Shown here piece after piece: positions 45,690-53,703 of a stretch of DNA of 64,000 nucleotides. The notes under the pieces are model-generated. The model ran no database searches and was not told where the DNA came from. It saw only the letters and a program-made list of their open reading frames with translations. The position numbers were made by a program, and so were the translations under genes. Numbering within the stretch: the first letter of the stretch is position 1; each line of letters opens with the position of its first letter. This DNA is from a virus: positions 1 to 64,000 of the IMG/VR virus record IMGVR_UViG_3300042564_003823; one strand, 5' to 3'.

Positions 45690-46082
45690 TTATTCAAATA
45701 TTTTATAGTTAAAATCAGTGTCTTTAAAATTTACACTTAACCATATGCAATTATTTTCTTTGGTGTCGTCATAATAGCAAATACTTAATACTGACTTTTG
45801 TTTTGTTTCACATTTTAGTATCTTAATTTTTTCGTCGTTATAAACTTCCTCAATTATTTTATAAATAACATAAGAATTTTTAGGATAACTAGTCGAAAAA
45901 ATTACATCCTTATCATTTATTTCAATAATAAATGAAGTATCTATATTTTTTTTTAATTTAGTGTTTTTGGTTTCGTTATATTCTATAACCTCAAGTTCTT
46001 TAGGTTGTAAAATTATATTAATTTGTGAGTGTAAATTTAATAAATTAAAAAATAAAAATAAAATTAAAATAAGATTTTTCAT
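45690..46082 (-). CDS. Small secreted protein with signal peptide
   Basis: Starts MKNLILILFLFFNLLNLHSQ, a typical signal peptide whose likely cleavage after Ser (leaving Gln first) is common in flavobacteria. The mature part of about 110 residues has two cysteines near the C-terminus (ILKCETKQKSVLSICYYDD) and looks like a small secreted or periplasmic domain. An in-frame ATG eight codons upstream (46106) adds a hydrophilic stretch before the signal, so the inner start is preferred. No lipobox was seen. The function is unknown; host-surface modification or superinfection exclusion are possible roles. Confidence 0.65.
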   Translation of the reverse strand: MKNLILILFLFFNLLNLHSQINIILQPKELEVIEYNETKNTKLKKNIDTSFIIEINDKDVIFSTSYPKNSYVIYKIIEEVYNDEKIKILKCETKQKSVLSICYYDDTKENNCIWLSVNFKDTDFNYKIFE

Positions 46083-46121
46083 GTTTTTGGATTGTATATA
46101 CGACAAAGATATAAAAAAAAA

Positions 46122-46478
46122 TTAATATTTTTCTTTTTTTGTCTCACAATCCATCTCATAAGTTACAAATTTTTTTCCTTGGTAAGTTAAGATATTAAAA
46201 CACCTATCCTTTAATGGAATATCCCCACCTAGGCAAGTTCCTATACTTTTACTATTACCATTATCGTAGTCAATTTTAGGTTCAGAAATAAATTTTATAA
46301 TAACATTATTATTTTCATCAAAACCGTAGTCTTCAAAACTAGATGGGTCAACCAAACCATGTCCCCCCTCACATTTTTCATAATATACGGGGGTTTCAAT
46401 ATTAGACTGTTCTGAAATTATAACTCCCCTTTTATAACCAAAAAGGTATTTAATTTTATTAATTTCGGATAAAATCAT
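46122..46478 (-). CDS. Small Cys-containing protein with prohead-protease-type leader
   Basis: A 118-residue protein. The first 23 residues (MILSEINKIKYLFGYKRGVI, then ISE) form a basic amphipathic leader ending in Ile-Ser-Glu. The remaining part has cysteines (YYEKCEGGHG, IGTCLGGDIP, KDRCFNIL, MDCETKKEKY) and a beta-rich composition. No family was recognised. It starts two bases after the stop of the 83-residue gene, so the two form an operon. The leader may be a capsid-targeting signal. Confidence 0.6.
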   Translation of the reverse strand: MILSEINKIKYLFGYKRGVIISEQSNIETPVYYEKCEGGHGLVDPSSFEDYGFDENNNVIIKFISEPKIDYDNGNSKSIGTCLGGDIPLKDRCFNILTYQGKKFVTYEMDCETKKEKY

Positions 46479-46480
46479 TT

Positions 46481-46732
46481 TTATGCTATTTTATATGTCG
46501 TACTTTCACTAAATTTACAATAAGTAGGGCAATTACCTTCATCTTTATACATCATAAAAACGCTATCATCAATTGATATTATTTTACCACCTATCGTTTT
46601 AGCCTTTTCCACATCCTTACAATCAGGTCTTCCAGATGTTGTTGGTTTTTTACAACCTTCAGTTTCGTCCTCTTTAATAACTCGTCTTATTATTCTTGTT
46701 AAATCGCTTTCAGTTAATCTTATTGATCTCAT
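46481..46732 (-). CDS. Small Cys-containing protein with LTESDLTRII leader
   Basis: An 83-residue protein. It opens with MRSIRLTESDLTRIIRRVIK and then Glu-Asp-Glu, a strongly basic amphipathic helix ending in Ile-Lys-Glu. The body has four cysteines (EGCKKP, RPDCKDV, EGNCPTYCKF) and a short beta domain with GGKIISIDDSVFM. The leader string is one that I recall from many small hypothetical proteins of uncultured Bacteroidota phages (memory, not searched). An exact TATTTATA lies 29 bases before the start. The function is unknown. Confidence 0.65.
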   Translation of the reverse strand: MRSIRLTESDLTRIIRRVIKEDETEGCKKPTTSGRPDCKDVEKAKTIGGKIISIDDSVFMMYKDEGNCPTYCKFSESTTYKIA

Positions 46733-46761
46733 ATTTATATTTTTTTATTTTTATTTTTACA

Positions 46762-46769
46762 TATAAATA
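46762..46769 (-). promoter_or_regulatory. TATTTATA element before the 83-residue gene
   Basis: Exact TATTTATA on the minus strand, followed by TGTAAAAA, 29 bases before the ATG at 46732. Confidence 0.5.
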
Positions 46770-46815
46770 TATTGTTAAAAAAAAAAAATTGATTTTTTTA
46801 TATTATTTACTATTT

Positions 46816-46823
46816 TATTTATA
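46816..46823 (+). promoter_or_regulatory. TATTTATA element before the SNF2 helicase
   Basis: Exact TATTTATA on the plus strand, five bases before the ATG at 46829. Confidence 0.5.
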
Positions 46824-46828
46824 ATATA

Positions 46829-48592
46829 ATGGAAGAATTAATTTCAAAAACTCCCGAAACAAGGGCCCTTCAGCTATTAGATGATTATGTTGGGTCAAAT
46901 AATTATATCTTGTCGTTAAAACACAAAAAACAAAATAGTAAGACATTTACACCCACAAGACCACAATCAGAATACATAATAAATTTTCACGGAAGAGTAC
47001 CAAAAGTCGCTAAAAAATGGGTTAAATTAGATTCATATTTTGGAAAAAAAATGATGGAAGATAAAATGTACACAAAAGAACCATCAGAAATTTATGTTGA
47101 AAAGTTATTAGTTGAGAAGGATAAATCTTATCATATATGGGGTAAAATATTTAGTGGAGAAACTTTACATGACTTTTGGATTCCAAAATCCGCTTTAATA
47201 AAAGATAATGAAGTTAAAAATGTTGTTATTGAATATTCTAAATACGATCACAGATCACCGATGGATCACCAAAAAGAGGCTATCGAAAAACTTGTAAGAA
47301 ACAAAAAGTTTATTTTGGCCGATGACATGGGACTTGGTAAAACTACTTCAACAATTATATCGGCACTTGAAACAGGTGCTAAAAAAATATTAATAATTTG
47401 TCCCGCATCATTAAAAATAAATTGGGAAAGAGAGATTGCAAATTATTCAGATAGAACAGTTTATATTGTAGAAGGTAAAAAATTTTCAGATGAACATGAA
47501 TTTGTAATCATTAATTACGATATTTTAAAAAACTTCCACGACCCAAAAAAGAAAGACGAATCAACAATTTTAAATGCAAAATTTGATTTGGTTATTATGG
47601 ATGAGGCGCACATGATATCAAACCCACAAGCACAAAGAACAAAAATTGTTAATGATTTATGTGGTAACGTTGAGAGGGTTTGGTTATTAACGGGAACACC
47701 GATGACATCGAGACCAATGAATTATTATAATCTTTTAAGTTTAGTTGAAAGTCCTGTTGCTGCAAATTGGATGGCTTACGCAAGAAGATACTGTAACGGA
47801 TTTCAATTTAGTGTTGGTAAAAGAAAAATATGGAACGTAACAGGGGCATCTAACTTAGATGAATTAAGAGAGCGGACACAATCACATATTTTAAGAAGAT
47901 TAAAAGATGAGGTTTTAGATTTGCCTGATAAAATTATTACTCCTGTTTATTTAAGATTAAAATCTAAAGATTATGAAGAATTAATGGGTGAATACTTTAA
48001 TTGGTATGATAATAATTCCGAAGAGTCATCATCTTTAACAATTCAGTTTGGTAAATTAATGAAAGTAAGAAAGGTAATTGCCGAAGAAAAAGTAAAAAAT
48101 ACTATCGAGTTAGCAGAAAACATTATTGAACAAGGAAAAAAAGTAATCATATTTACAAATTTTACAGACACCTTACGAACAATTTATGATCATTTTGGAA
48201 AACAAGCGGTTTATTTAGATGGTTCTTGTTCAAAACCTCATCGACAAAAAGCTGTAGACGATTTCCAAGAAAATGATAAAATAAAAGTATTTGTTGGTAA
48301 TTTAAAGGCTGCTGGTGTCGGTATTACTTTAACCTCCGCAGAAGCAGTAATCATGAATGATTTATCTTTTGTTCCTGCAGAACACGCACAAGCAGAAGAT
48401 AGATCACATAGAATAGGTCAAAAAAATTCAACCTCAGTATATTACCCATTATTTGAAAATACAATAGAAGGGGTGATATATGACATCCTAAATAGAAAGA
48501 AAAAAATCATATCAACTGTTATGGGTGATGACATGATGGAAGACGCATCTACTATTGAAGAAATGTTAAATTTAATTTCTCATAAGAGGTGA
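46829..48592 (+). CDS. SNF2-family DNA helicase/translocase (SMARCAL1-like)
   Basis: A 587-residue superfamily 2 protein with SNF2 motifs in order: HQKEAIEKL (Q region), Walker A ILADDMGLGKTTSTI (about 164-178), ILIICPASLKINWERE, DEAH in VIMDEAHMISN (about 257), LLTGTPMTSRP, VIIFTNFTDTL, YLDGSCS, and the closing QAEDRSHRIGQ (about 525). The order and spacing are those of the SMARCAL1/HepA-like branch, which rewinds or remodels forked DNA. T4 uses UvsW (a different SF2 branch) for branch migration; this protein may fill that role. The N-terminal 140 residues form a separate small domain. It heads the plus-strand gene group. Confidence 0.87.
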   Translation: MEELISKTPETRALQLLDDYVGSNNYILSLKHKKQNSKTFTPTRPQSEYIINFHGRVPKVAKKWVKLDSYFGKKMMEDKMYTKEPSEIYVEKLLVEKDKSYHIWGKIFSGETLHDFWIPKSALIKDNEVKNVVIEYSKYDHRSPMDHQKEAIEKLVRNKKFILADDMGLGKTTSTIISALETGAKKILIICPASLKINWEREIANYSDRTVYIVEGKKFSDEHEFVIINYDILKNFHDPKKKDESTILNAKFDLVIMDEAHMISNPQAQRTKIVNDLCGNVERVWLLTGTPMTSRPMNYYNLLSLVESPVAANWMAYARRYCNGFQFSVGKRKIWNVTGASNLDELRERTQSHILRRLKDEVLDLPDKIITPVYLRLKSKDYEELMGEYFNWYDNNSEESSSLTIQFGKLMKVRKVIAEEKVKNTIELAENIIEQGKKVIIFTNFTDTLRTIYDHFGKQAVYLDGSCSKPHRQKAVDDFQENDKIKVFVGNLKAAGVGITLTSAEAVIMNDLSFVPAEHAQAEDRSHRIGQKNSTSVYYPLFENTIEGVIYDILNRKKKIISTVMGDDMMEDASTIEEMLNLISHKR

Positions 48593-48600
48593 TATTTATA
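48593..48600 (+). promoter_or_regulatory. TATTTATA element before the superoxide dismutase
   Basis: Exact TATTTATA directly after the helicase TGA stop and four bases before the ATG at 48605. If a -10 element, the SOD transcript would be leaderless. Confidence 0.45.
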
Positions 48601-48604
48601 TTAC

Positions 48605-49321
48605 ATGAGTTTAAACTTTTTTAACAAAAAAATTTATTTACTGGAAAGTAAGATTAATGTTGATCCATTTATTAATAAACAAATAATTTCAGAGATAAAA
48701 AAAATATCTATCGATAAATTACAATATAATTTTGACGATTTAGAAACTTTTATTGATAGTGAAACGATGAAGACTCACTATAACAAACATTACAAAGGAT
48801 ATGTTGATAAATTAAATGTTGAGTTAGAAAAAATAAAAGGTCCTGATTTAGATATTGAAGAAATTATAAAAAAAATATCTAAGTATAATACGGTTGTAAA
48901 AAATAATGGTGGTGGTGCGTTTAATCATGCACTTTTTTGGAAAATGTTATCACCAAAAAAACAAGAAATTAAAGACCCGATAAAATCAAAAATTGAAAAG
49001 ACTTTTGGTTCATATGAAAAGTTTAAAGAAAAATTTGAGGATGAGGCAAAAAGTAGGTTCGGTTCTGGATGGGTTTGGTTGGTGTTAACTAAATCTAACA
49101 CTTTAAAAATTGTAACGACCGCAAATCAAGACAACCCTTTAATGAATACAGAAAAAATACAGGGATACCCACTATTAGGTTTAGATGTTTGGGAACACGC
49201 ATATTACTTAAAATATAAAAATCAAAGAGACAAATACGTAAAAAACTTTTGGAGAGTCGTGAATTGGGGATTTGTTAATGATCAATACACAACACAATTA
49301 GAAAGAAATAAAGTTAAGTGA
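48605..49321 (+). CDS. sodA: Superoxide dismutase, Mn type, with N-terminal extension
   Basis: A 238-residue Fe/Mn superoxide dismutase that turns superoxide into oxygen and hydrogen peroxide. All four metal ligands are present: His58 (KTHYNKHYKGY), His108 (AFNHALFW), Asp194 and His198 (DVWEHAYY). Gly104 in NNGGGAFNH and Gln175 in TTANQD match the Mn-type pattern rather than the Fe type. The C-terminal WRVVNWGFV is as in bacterial enzymes. About 35 extra residues precede the usual start. They begin MSLNFFNKKIYLLE, a basic leader ending Leu-Leu-Glu, like the T4 prohead-protease site. A virion-packaged SOD is possible. It lies between a helicase and a neck gene. Confidence 0.92.
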   Translation: MSLNFFNKKIYLLESKINVDPFINKQIISEIKKISIDKLQYNFDDLETFIDSETMKTHYNKHYKGYVDKLNVELEKIKGPDLDIEEIIKKISKYNTVVKNNGGGAFNHALFWKMLSPKKQEIKDPIKSKIEKTFGSYEKFKEKFEDEAKSRFGSGWVWLVLTKSNTLKIVTTANQDNPLMNTEKIQGYPLLGLDVWEHAYYLKYKNQRDKYVKNFWRVVNWGFVNDQYTTQLERNKVK

Positions 49322-49326
49322 TAAGA

Positions 49327-49334
49327 TATTTATA
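49327..49334 (+). promoter_or_regulatory. TATTTATA element before the gp13-like gene
   Basis: Exact TATTTATA, followed by TAAAAATA, 14 bases before the ATG at 49349 and just after the SOD stop. Confidence 0.5.
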
Positions 49335-49348
49335 TAAAAATATATCTT

Positions 49349-50467
49349 ATGAATACTGCAATTATCACCGAACCGGACAGAAGTAAACTTTATAAAAGAA
49401 TTAGAAATCTTTTAGGAGCACCTTTACGTAGTGTAGAGTTAGAAGACGAAATGATGGATTCGTTATTGGAACTATCAATTCAAGATTATGCTCAACATGT
49501 AAATGATTGGTTGATTGAATCTCAGTGGTCGTCTTTATATGGTTTAAACTTGGATGAACAATCTGTGACAAGGGCGTTCACAACTAGAAGTTTAGATTGG
49601 GAAACACAATACACATATTCGTATTCAAAAATTGTTGGATTACAAGCGGGAGGAGATTATGTTTTGAAAAAAGATTATATAGATTTAATTCCAAACCAAC
49701 AAATATATGAAATACCTGCAGGAAGAGAATTAAATGAATTACTTTGGTTTACAAGATCTGAATTGGATGCAGCATATTTTGATCCGTTTATGGGAGGATT
49801 TGGTGGATTTGGTGGTATTGGTTTAGGTGGTGGAGCCGGATTTTCTCAAATGGGGACGACAGGAAATTATTTTATAACACCAGCATTTGATATTCTTTTA
49901 AGAATGCAAGATATAAGTATGAAAAGAAGAATAATATCAGGGGAACTAACATATAGAGTAACCGCATTACCTGAAGGTAAAAAGGCCATACACTTAATGA
50001 ATGTTCCTGGTGGTAAATTTGATTTTGGAAATATAAAGTATCAGAAATATAAAGTTTGGTATTGGTATTATGAAACAAACGATAGAGAAGATTGTTTGAA
50101 AAAAAATCCAGATATTGTAAAATTACCTTCAGACGTTCCAATTGATGAAATGAGATGGGATGAATTAAATTCACCTGCACAGACATGGGTTAGAAGATGG
50201 TTTACCGCTTATTGTAAAGAAACTTTAGCAAAAGTTAGAGGTAAGTATAGTGGTAACTTAAAAACACCGGATAGTGAAGTAACTTTAGAGTGGCAAAGTT
50301 TAAACACTGAAGCTAAAGACGAAAAAACTATTTTGTGGGAAGAACTTAAAGCTAGATTAGAAAGACTTAGACCTGAAAAACAATGGGAAATAAAAGGTCA
50401 AATGGCCGAAAACATGAATAAAGCACTTAAATTTAGACCATTTACAAGTCCATATAATGTTATATAA
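49349..50467 (+). CDS. 13: Neck protein, gp13-like
   Basis: A 372-residue protein, a little longer than T4 gp13 (309). The N-terminus reads RIRNLLGAPLRSVELEDEMM, then DSLLELSIQDYAQH, matching the LGAP and following helix of gp13-type neck proteins. A Gly-rich loop GGFGGFGGIGLGGGAGF lies near residues 150-170. The C-terminal half has WVRRWFTAYCKETLAKVRGK and a helix-rich tail. It would join the portal to the tail completion proteins. Unlike T4, where gp13, gp14 and gp15 are adjacent on one strand, this gene is on the plus strand about 3.7 kb from gp14-like. Confidence 0.75.
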   Translation: MNTAIITEPDRSKLYKRIRNLLGAPLRSVELEDEMMDSLLELSIQDYAQHVNDWLIESQWSSLYGLNLDEQSVTRAFTTRSLDWETQYTYSYSKIVGLQAGGDYVLKKDYIDLIPNQQIYEIPAGRELNELLWFTRSELDAAYFDPFMGGFGGFGGIGLGGGAGFSQMGTTGNYFITPAFDILLRMQDISMKRRIISGELTYRVTALPEGKKAIHLMNVPGGKFDFGNIKYQKYKVWYWYYETNDREDCLKKNPDIVKLPSDVPIDEMRWDELNSPAQTWVRRWFTAYCKETLAKVRGKYSGNLKTPDSEVTLEWQSLNTEAKDEKTILWEELKARLERLRPEKQWEIKGQMAENMNKALKFRPFTSPYNVI

Positions 50468-50473
50468 TTTTTT

Positions 50474-50806
50474 ATGGCAGTTTTTAGATCCGTATCATCA
50501 CAAAGAATAATCAATGGTAATTTAATTGAAACTTCAGATTCTGCAATAGTCTCAAACCCATCATACGAGGTAAATGGCGAGTACGTAATAATCACAAAAG
50601 GGATTCAAGACTGTGTTGTTATATTAAATGAAAATACAAGTGACCATGTAGTTATAAAGTCATTGACAAATACCATAGTAAAATCAAGTAAATTAATAGA
50701 CGATGAATTTAACGAAGTAGAACTAAGTAAGGGTTCCTGCGTTGAATTTAAATACGTTAATGGTGGTTGGTACATACTTTCTTCTGATGGACTAAAAGGT
50801 TCTTAG
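50474..50806 (+). CDS. Small beta-rich virion-like protein
   Basis: A 110-residue protein. The C-terminal part repeats short strands ending in LSKGSCVEFKYVNGGWYILS and SDGLKGS, the pattern of small trimer-forming domains on phage decoration or fibre proteins. There is no signal peptide. It starts six bases after the gp13-like gene and overlaps the end of the converging DNA polymerase gene by four bases. A head or neck decoration role is likely from position but unproved. Confidence 0.55.
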   Translation: MAVFRSVSSQRIINGNLIETSDSAIVSNPSYEVNGEYVIITKGIQDCVVILNENTSDHVVIKSLTNTIVKSSKLIDDEFNEVELSKGSCVEFKYVNGGWYILSSDGLKGS

Positions 50807-53703
50807 TCAAAAACTAAAGACATTAAATCTCCGTCTTCATCAAATTCATATAATTCTTCTTCATCAACCTTACTTTTAGAAATTCTGGTTTTCATTAGTT
50901 CCATATTACTATTAACATAATCGGTATTAACTAAATTAATAGTGTCGTCAATATACATGTAGTATGGATCAATACCTACAGATTGCCAAAAATTAATCTC
51001 CATGTCCGATAATGTTAATACCTCATCTAAGTTATCTTGGTCTTTTTCTTTCATTGGGTATCCTCTACCTAATTCTGTTTGTGACTTGGTAAAAATTGGT
51101 TGGTCTTTAGGATCTTCAATTAAAATGTCTTTTCTAATATCAGGACTATATACGACAAGTAATGGTTCAATTCTTTTATTGAATGCCGCTAAAGCCCTTA
51201 ATACATTATAATCACCTAACAAATCTGGATTATTCTCAATCTCTTTTTCGTCAATTAAATAACAATTTAAAATAACCTCACTTTTTGATAACATTTCAGG
51301 GGGGACCGCTCCGTGAATTTTTGTATATTCTTCTATTTGTTTTTTAGTCATTTTAGTTGTTTTTTTCTGAACGTCACCGTGTGATTTTTTTACACCATTA
51401 TTAACATAATAAATTGTATCACCTAAACCTGGATTTTTTCCTGCATTTATTAAAAGTTCCATATGTGCTTGACGTGACATTAAACTTCCTGCCTTTGTTG
51501 TTTTTGTAATATGTACTTTATAATCATCTATTGATTGTTTAACACGGGCCTTGTTTGCAATCTTTGCTAACGGTATTTCTTTGTTGTAAATTTTACTTAC
51601 ATACTCATAATAGAAATCTAAAAACTCGCCACCCTTACCATCAAGTAACATTCTCAATCCCTTATCTAAAAACTCGGCAACATATGTTTGAAGTTTTTTA
51701 GATTTAATTGAATTACCTGTGAGTTTAACTTTACCTTTATCTGTTAGAAGTGCGTAGTTTTTACGAGCCACGTTAATGGTTGCTGGCCATACACCATCAA
51801 TATCAAGACCCATTTCATTTCTCATAAATAAGTCATTGTATTCAGCAACATCAGCTTCAGCTCCGGTATATACTTCACCCTCTTTAACTAAACCGTTAAG
51901 ACCTTTACCCACATAAGTATAGTTTTCTCTATCTATCGGAGTTTCAAAGTTAACCCCATCCGTATCCATAACCAAAGGAACATACCCTCTACTCATGAAA
52001 TACATAATCATCTGTCGTAAATACTGCCTACCTGTACACGTAATCTGTTCTCCCATGTCAATGTCTCCCCATGGAAATACATGAGGCGCCGAGAGAGATC
52101 CAAAGAATGCGTTGATGAAGATTTTGATTGGTAATTGTTTTCTGTCATATGAGACTGAAAGTTTCGGATCCGTTTTTTTAAATTCACTTGCTAAATTTTT
52201 ATATTTTATACGAGTATCTCTAAAGTACTTTAACATACTTTTCATCGCTCCTGTTACATCACAAGATGGGAATACGTCGTGAACTAATTGAATAGATGGA
52301 TAAAGAGATGAGTAGTCAAGTTTTAATACCTTTCTTGAATACCCAACCTGTACTAAACGAGAAAGACCTCCTGTGAATTTTCTTTTCTCTTTTTTCTTAG
52401 GTAGAGCCAAATTGTTTTTATAAGACCATGCACACATAATCATTTTCCATAATGTTGCTGTACCCATAGTTGATAGCCTTTCATATGTCGTTGGTACAAG
52501 TTTAGAAAGTAAAAAGTTTGCTTGGTTGAACTGTTCGTCAACAACCATAGTCTCATAAAGGTCATCATCAAGGTAGTCCTCAATAATTTTTGAACCATTA
52601 GTTTTAAAATATACATCAGTTCTTCTTGAACAAATTTCATCTATTTTTTCGTTGATCCCTATCTTTTTATAGTTACCATTTTCTTTATTCATCCAATAGT
52701 CCTCATTGTCAAAATAAATCTTTCCGATTTTATCTCCCTCAACATAAACACGATTTTCTTTTTCTGCTTCAATAAATTTGGTAATATACTTCAAACCCCA
52801 GCTTTTAATATCTGAGTTGATTGCCTGAGCTCTACGAACTGCGTGAGCAATATCAATAATATTGTAACCCCACATTTGTGTTTGAACGTAAGGCTCCATT
52901 TCGTTTGCTAATTTTAACATCCCGTCTTTTTGTTTTAAAGAGTGATCAGGATTTAAAGTTTTTGCAATTTTTTTAATATTTAATTTTAAAATTTCTGCAC
53001 GTTTTAAAATAAACGGGAAGTCAAAGAATGCTGAGTTGTACCCACCAACAAGGGATGGTTTAAGTTGATCTATAGTTTCAAAAAACTCAATAATCATTCG
53101 TCTTTCTTCATCTTCATTTTGTGCCGATAAAGATTTCATAAAACCACGATTGTCTTTCATCCCTATTAAGAACATCTTACTTGTTTTGGGATCTAAACCT
53201 GTGGTTTCAATATCAAATACAAACCTGTGAATTTCATCGTATTCATCAAACCCTTTAAATAGTCTTTTACTTTTTTGGATGAGGTATTGTTCTACCGGTG
53301 TCATAATGGTAATTGCGTCTGAGTTATCCCTATTCCAAGGATCTAAACCACCACCTTTAAAAAAGTTTACAAGGTTTGAGTAAGACTTTGTTGTTTTAAC
53401 TAAAAACGTTAATCCGTTTTTTAACCTTTCGTCTCCCCTGTCTTCTAATTTTTCTATGATAATGCCGTTTTCAGACATCGCCTTTTTTTGAAACTCCTTA
53501 TTACCTTTATAGAAGTTTTTATCTTTAAGATCACCAACCCAAGCAAATGGAATAAACGTATCCATTCTCAAAAGTTTACCTTTGATTGGGTCTTGTATTA
53601 CCTTGAAAATTTTATCTGATCTGTAATCGTATTCTAATGCGACAATATATTTTTCGTCGTCTTCGCCATGTAAAAAGCGTTCAATTTCTTCTTGAGGAAC
53701 CAT
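50803..53703 (-). CDS. 43: Family B DNA polymerase, T4 gp43-like
   Basis: A 966-residue protein, close to T4 gp43 (898). The exonuclease domain has Exo I RFVFDIETTGLDP (about 160) and Exo II VGGYNSAFFDFPF. The polymerase domain has motif A LDYSSLYPSI (about 461), motif B in PIKIFINAFFGSLS (about 532), and motif C as VMDTDGVNF (about 580). The usual motif C of this family is DTDS, so Ser is replaced by Gly here. The KKxY-like region is RKNYALLTDKGKVKL. The C-terminus is acidic and ends GDLMSLVFD, perhaps a clamp-binding tail. It would be the replicative polymerase with proofreading. The gene converges with the small virion-like gene. Confidence 0.94.
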   Translation of the reverse strand: MVPQEEIERFLHGEDDEKYIVALEYDYRSDKIFKVIQDPIKGKLLRMDTFIPFAWVGDLKDKNFYKGNKEFQKKAMSENGIIIEKLEDRGDERLKNGLTFLVKTTKSYSNLVNFFKGGGLDPWNRDNSDAITIMTPVEQYLIQKSKRLFKGFDEYDEIHRFVFDIETTGLDPKTSKMFLIGMKDNRGFMKSLSAQNEDEERRMIIEFFETIDQLKPSLVGGYNSAFFDFPFILKRAEILKLNIKKIAKTLNPDHSLKQKDGMLKLANEMEPYVQTQMWGYNIIDIAHAVRRAQAINSDIKSWGLKYITKFIEAEKENRVYVEGDKIGKIYFDNEDYWMNKENGNYKKIGINEKIDEICSRRTDVYFKTNGSKIIEDYLDDDLYETMVVDEQFNQANFLLSKLVPTTYERLSTMGTATLWKMIMCAWSYKNNLALPKKKEKRKFTGGLSRLVQVGYSRKVLKLDYSSLYPSIQLVHDVFPSCDVTGAMKSMLKYFRDTRIKYKNLASEFKKTDPKLSVSYDRKQLPIKIFINAFFGSLSAPHVFPWGDIDMGEQITCTGRQYLRQMIMYFMSRGYVPLVMDTDGVNFETPIDRENYTYVGKGLNGLVKEGEVYTGAEADVAEYNDLFMRNEMGLDIDGVWPATINVARKNYALLTDKGKVKLTGNSIKSKKLQTYVAEFLDKGLRMLLDGKGGEFLDFYYEYVSKIYNKEIPLAKIANKARVKQSIDDYKVHITKTTKAGSLMSRQAHMELLINAGKNPGLGDTIYYVNNGVKKSHGDVQKKTTKMTKKQIEEYTKIHGAVPPEMLSKSEVILNCYLIDEKEIENNPDLLGDYNVLRALAAFNKRIEPLLVVYSPDIRKDILIEDPKDQPIFTKSQTELGRGYPMKEKDQDNLDEVLTLSDMEINFWQSVGIDPYYMYIDDTINLVNTDYVNSNMELMKTRISKSKVDEEELYEFDEDGDLMSLVFD

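Larger units (their letters stand above)
46733..46828. promoter_or_regulatory. Divergent promoter region
   Basis: A 96-base A/T-only-like stretch between divergent genes. It holds two exact octamers facing outward, one on each strand (46762-46769 minus, 46816-46823 plus). No G/C-rich operator or hairpin was seen. This is the point where transcription splits into the minus-strand accessory/neck genes and the plus-strand helicase-SOD-neck genes. Confidence 0.6.

Noticed and set aside
45614-45697. 28-codon upstream extension of the gp14-like protein
   Set aside because: It would be translated through the terminator hairpin at 45636-45664 and past the promoter-like octamer, and its composition (hydrophobic, Phe/Tyr-rich) does not match a neck protein start.
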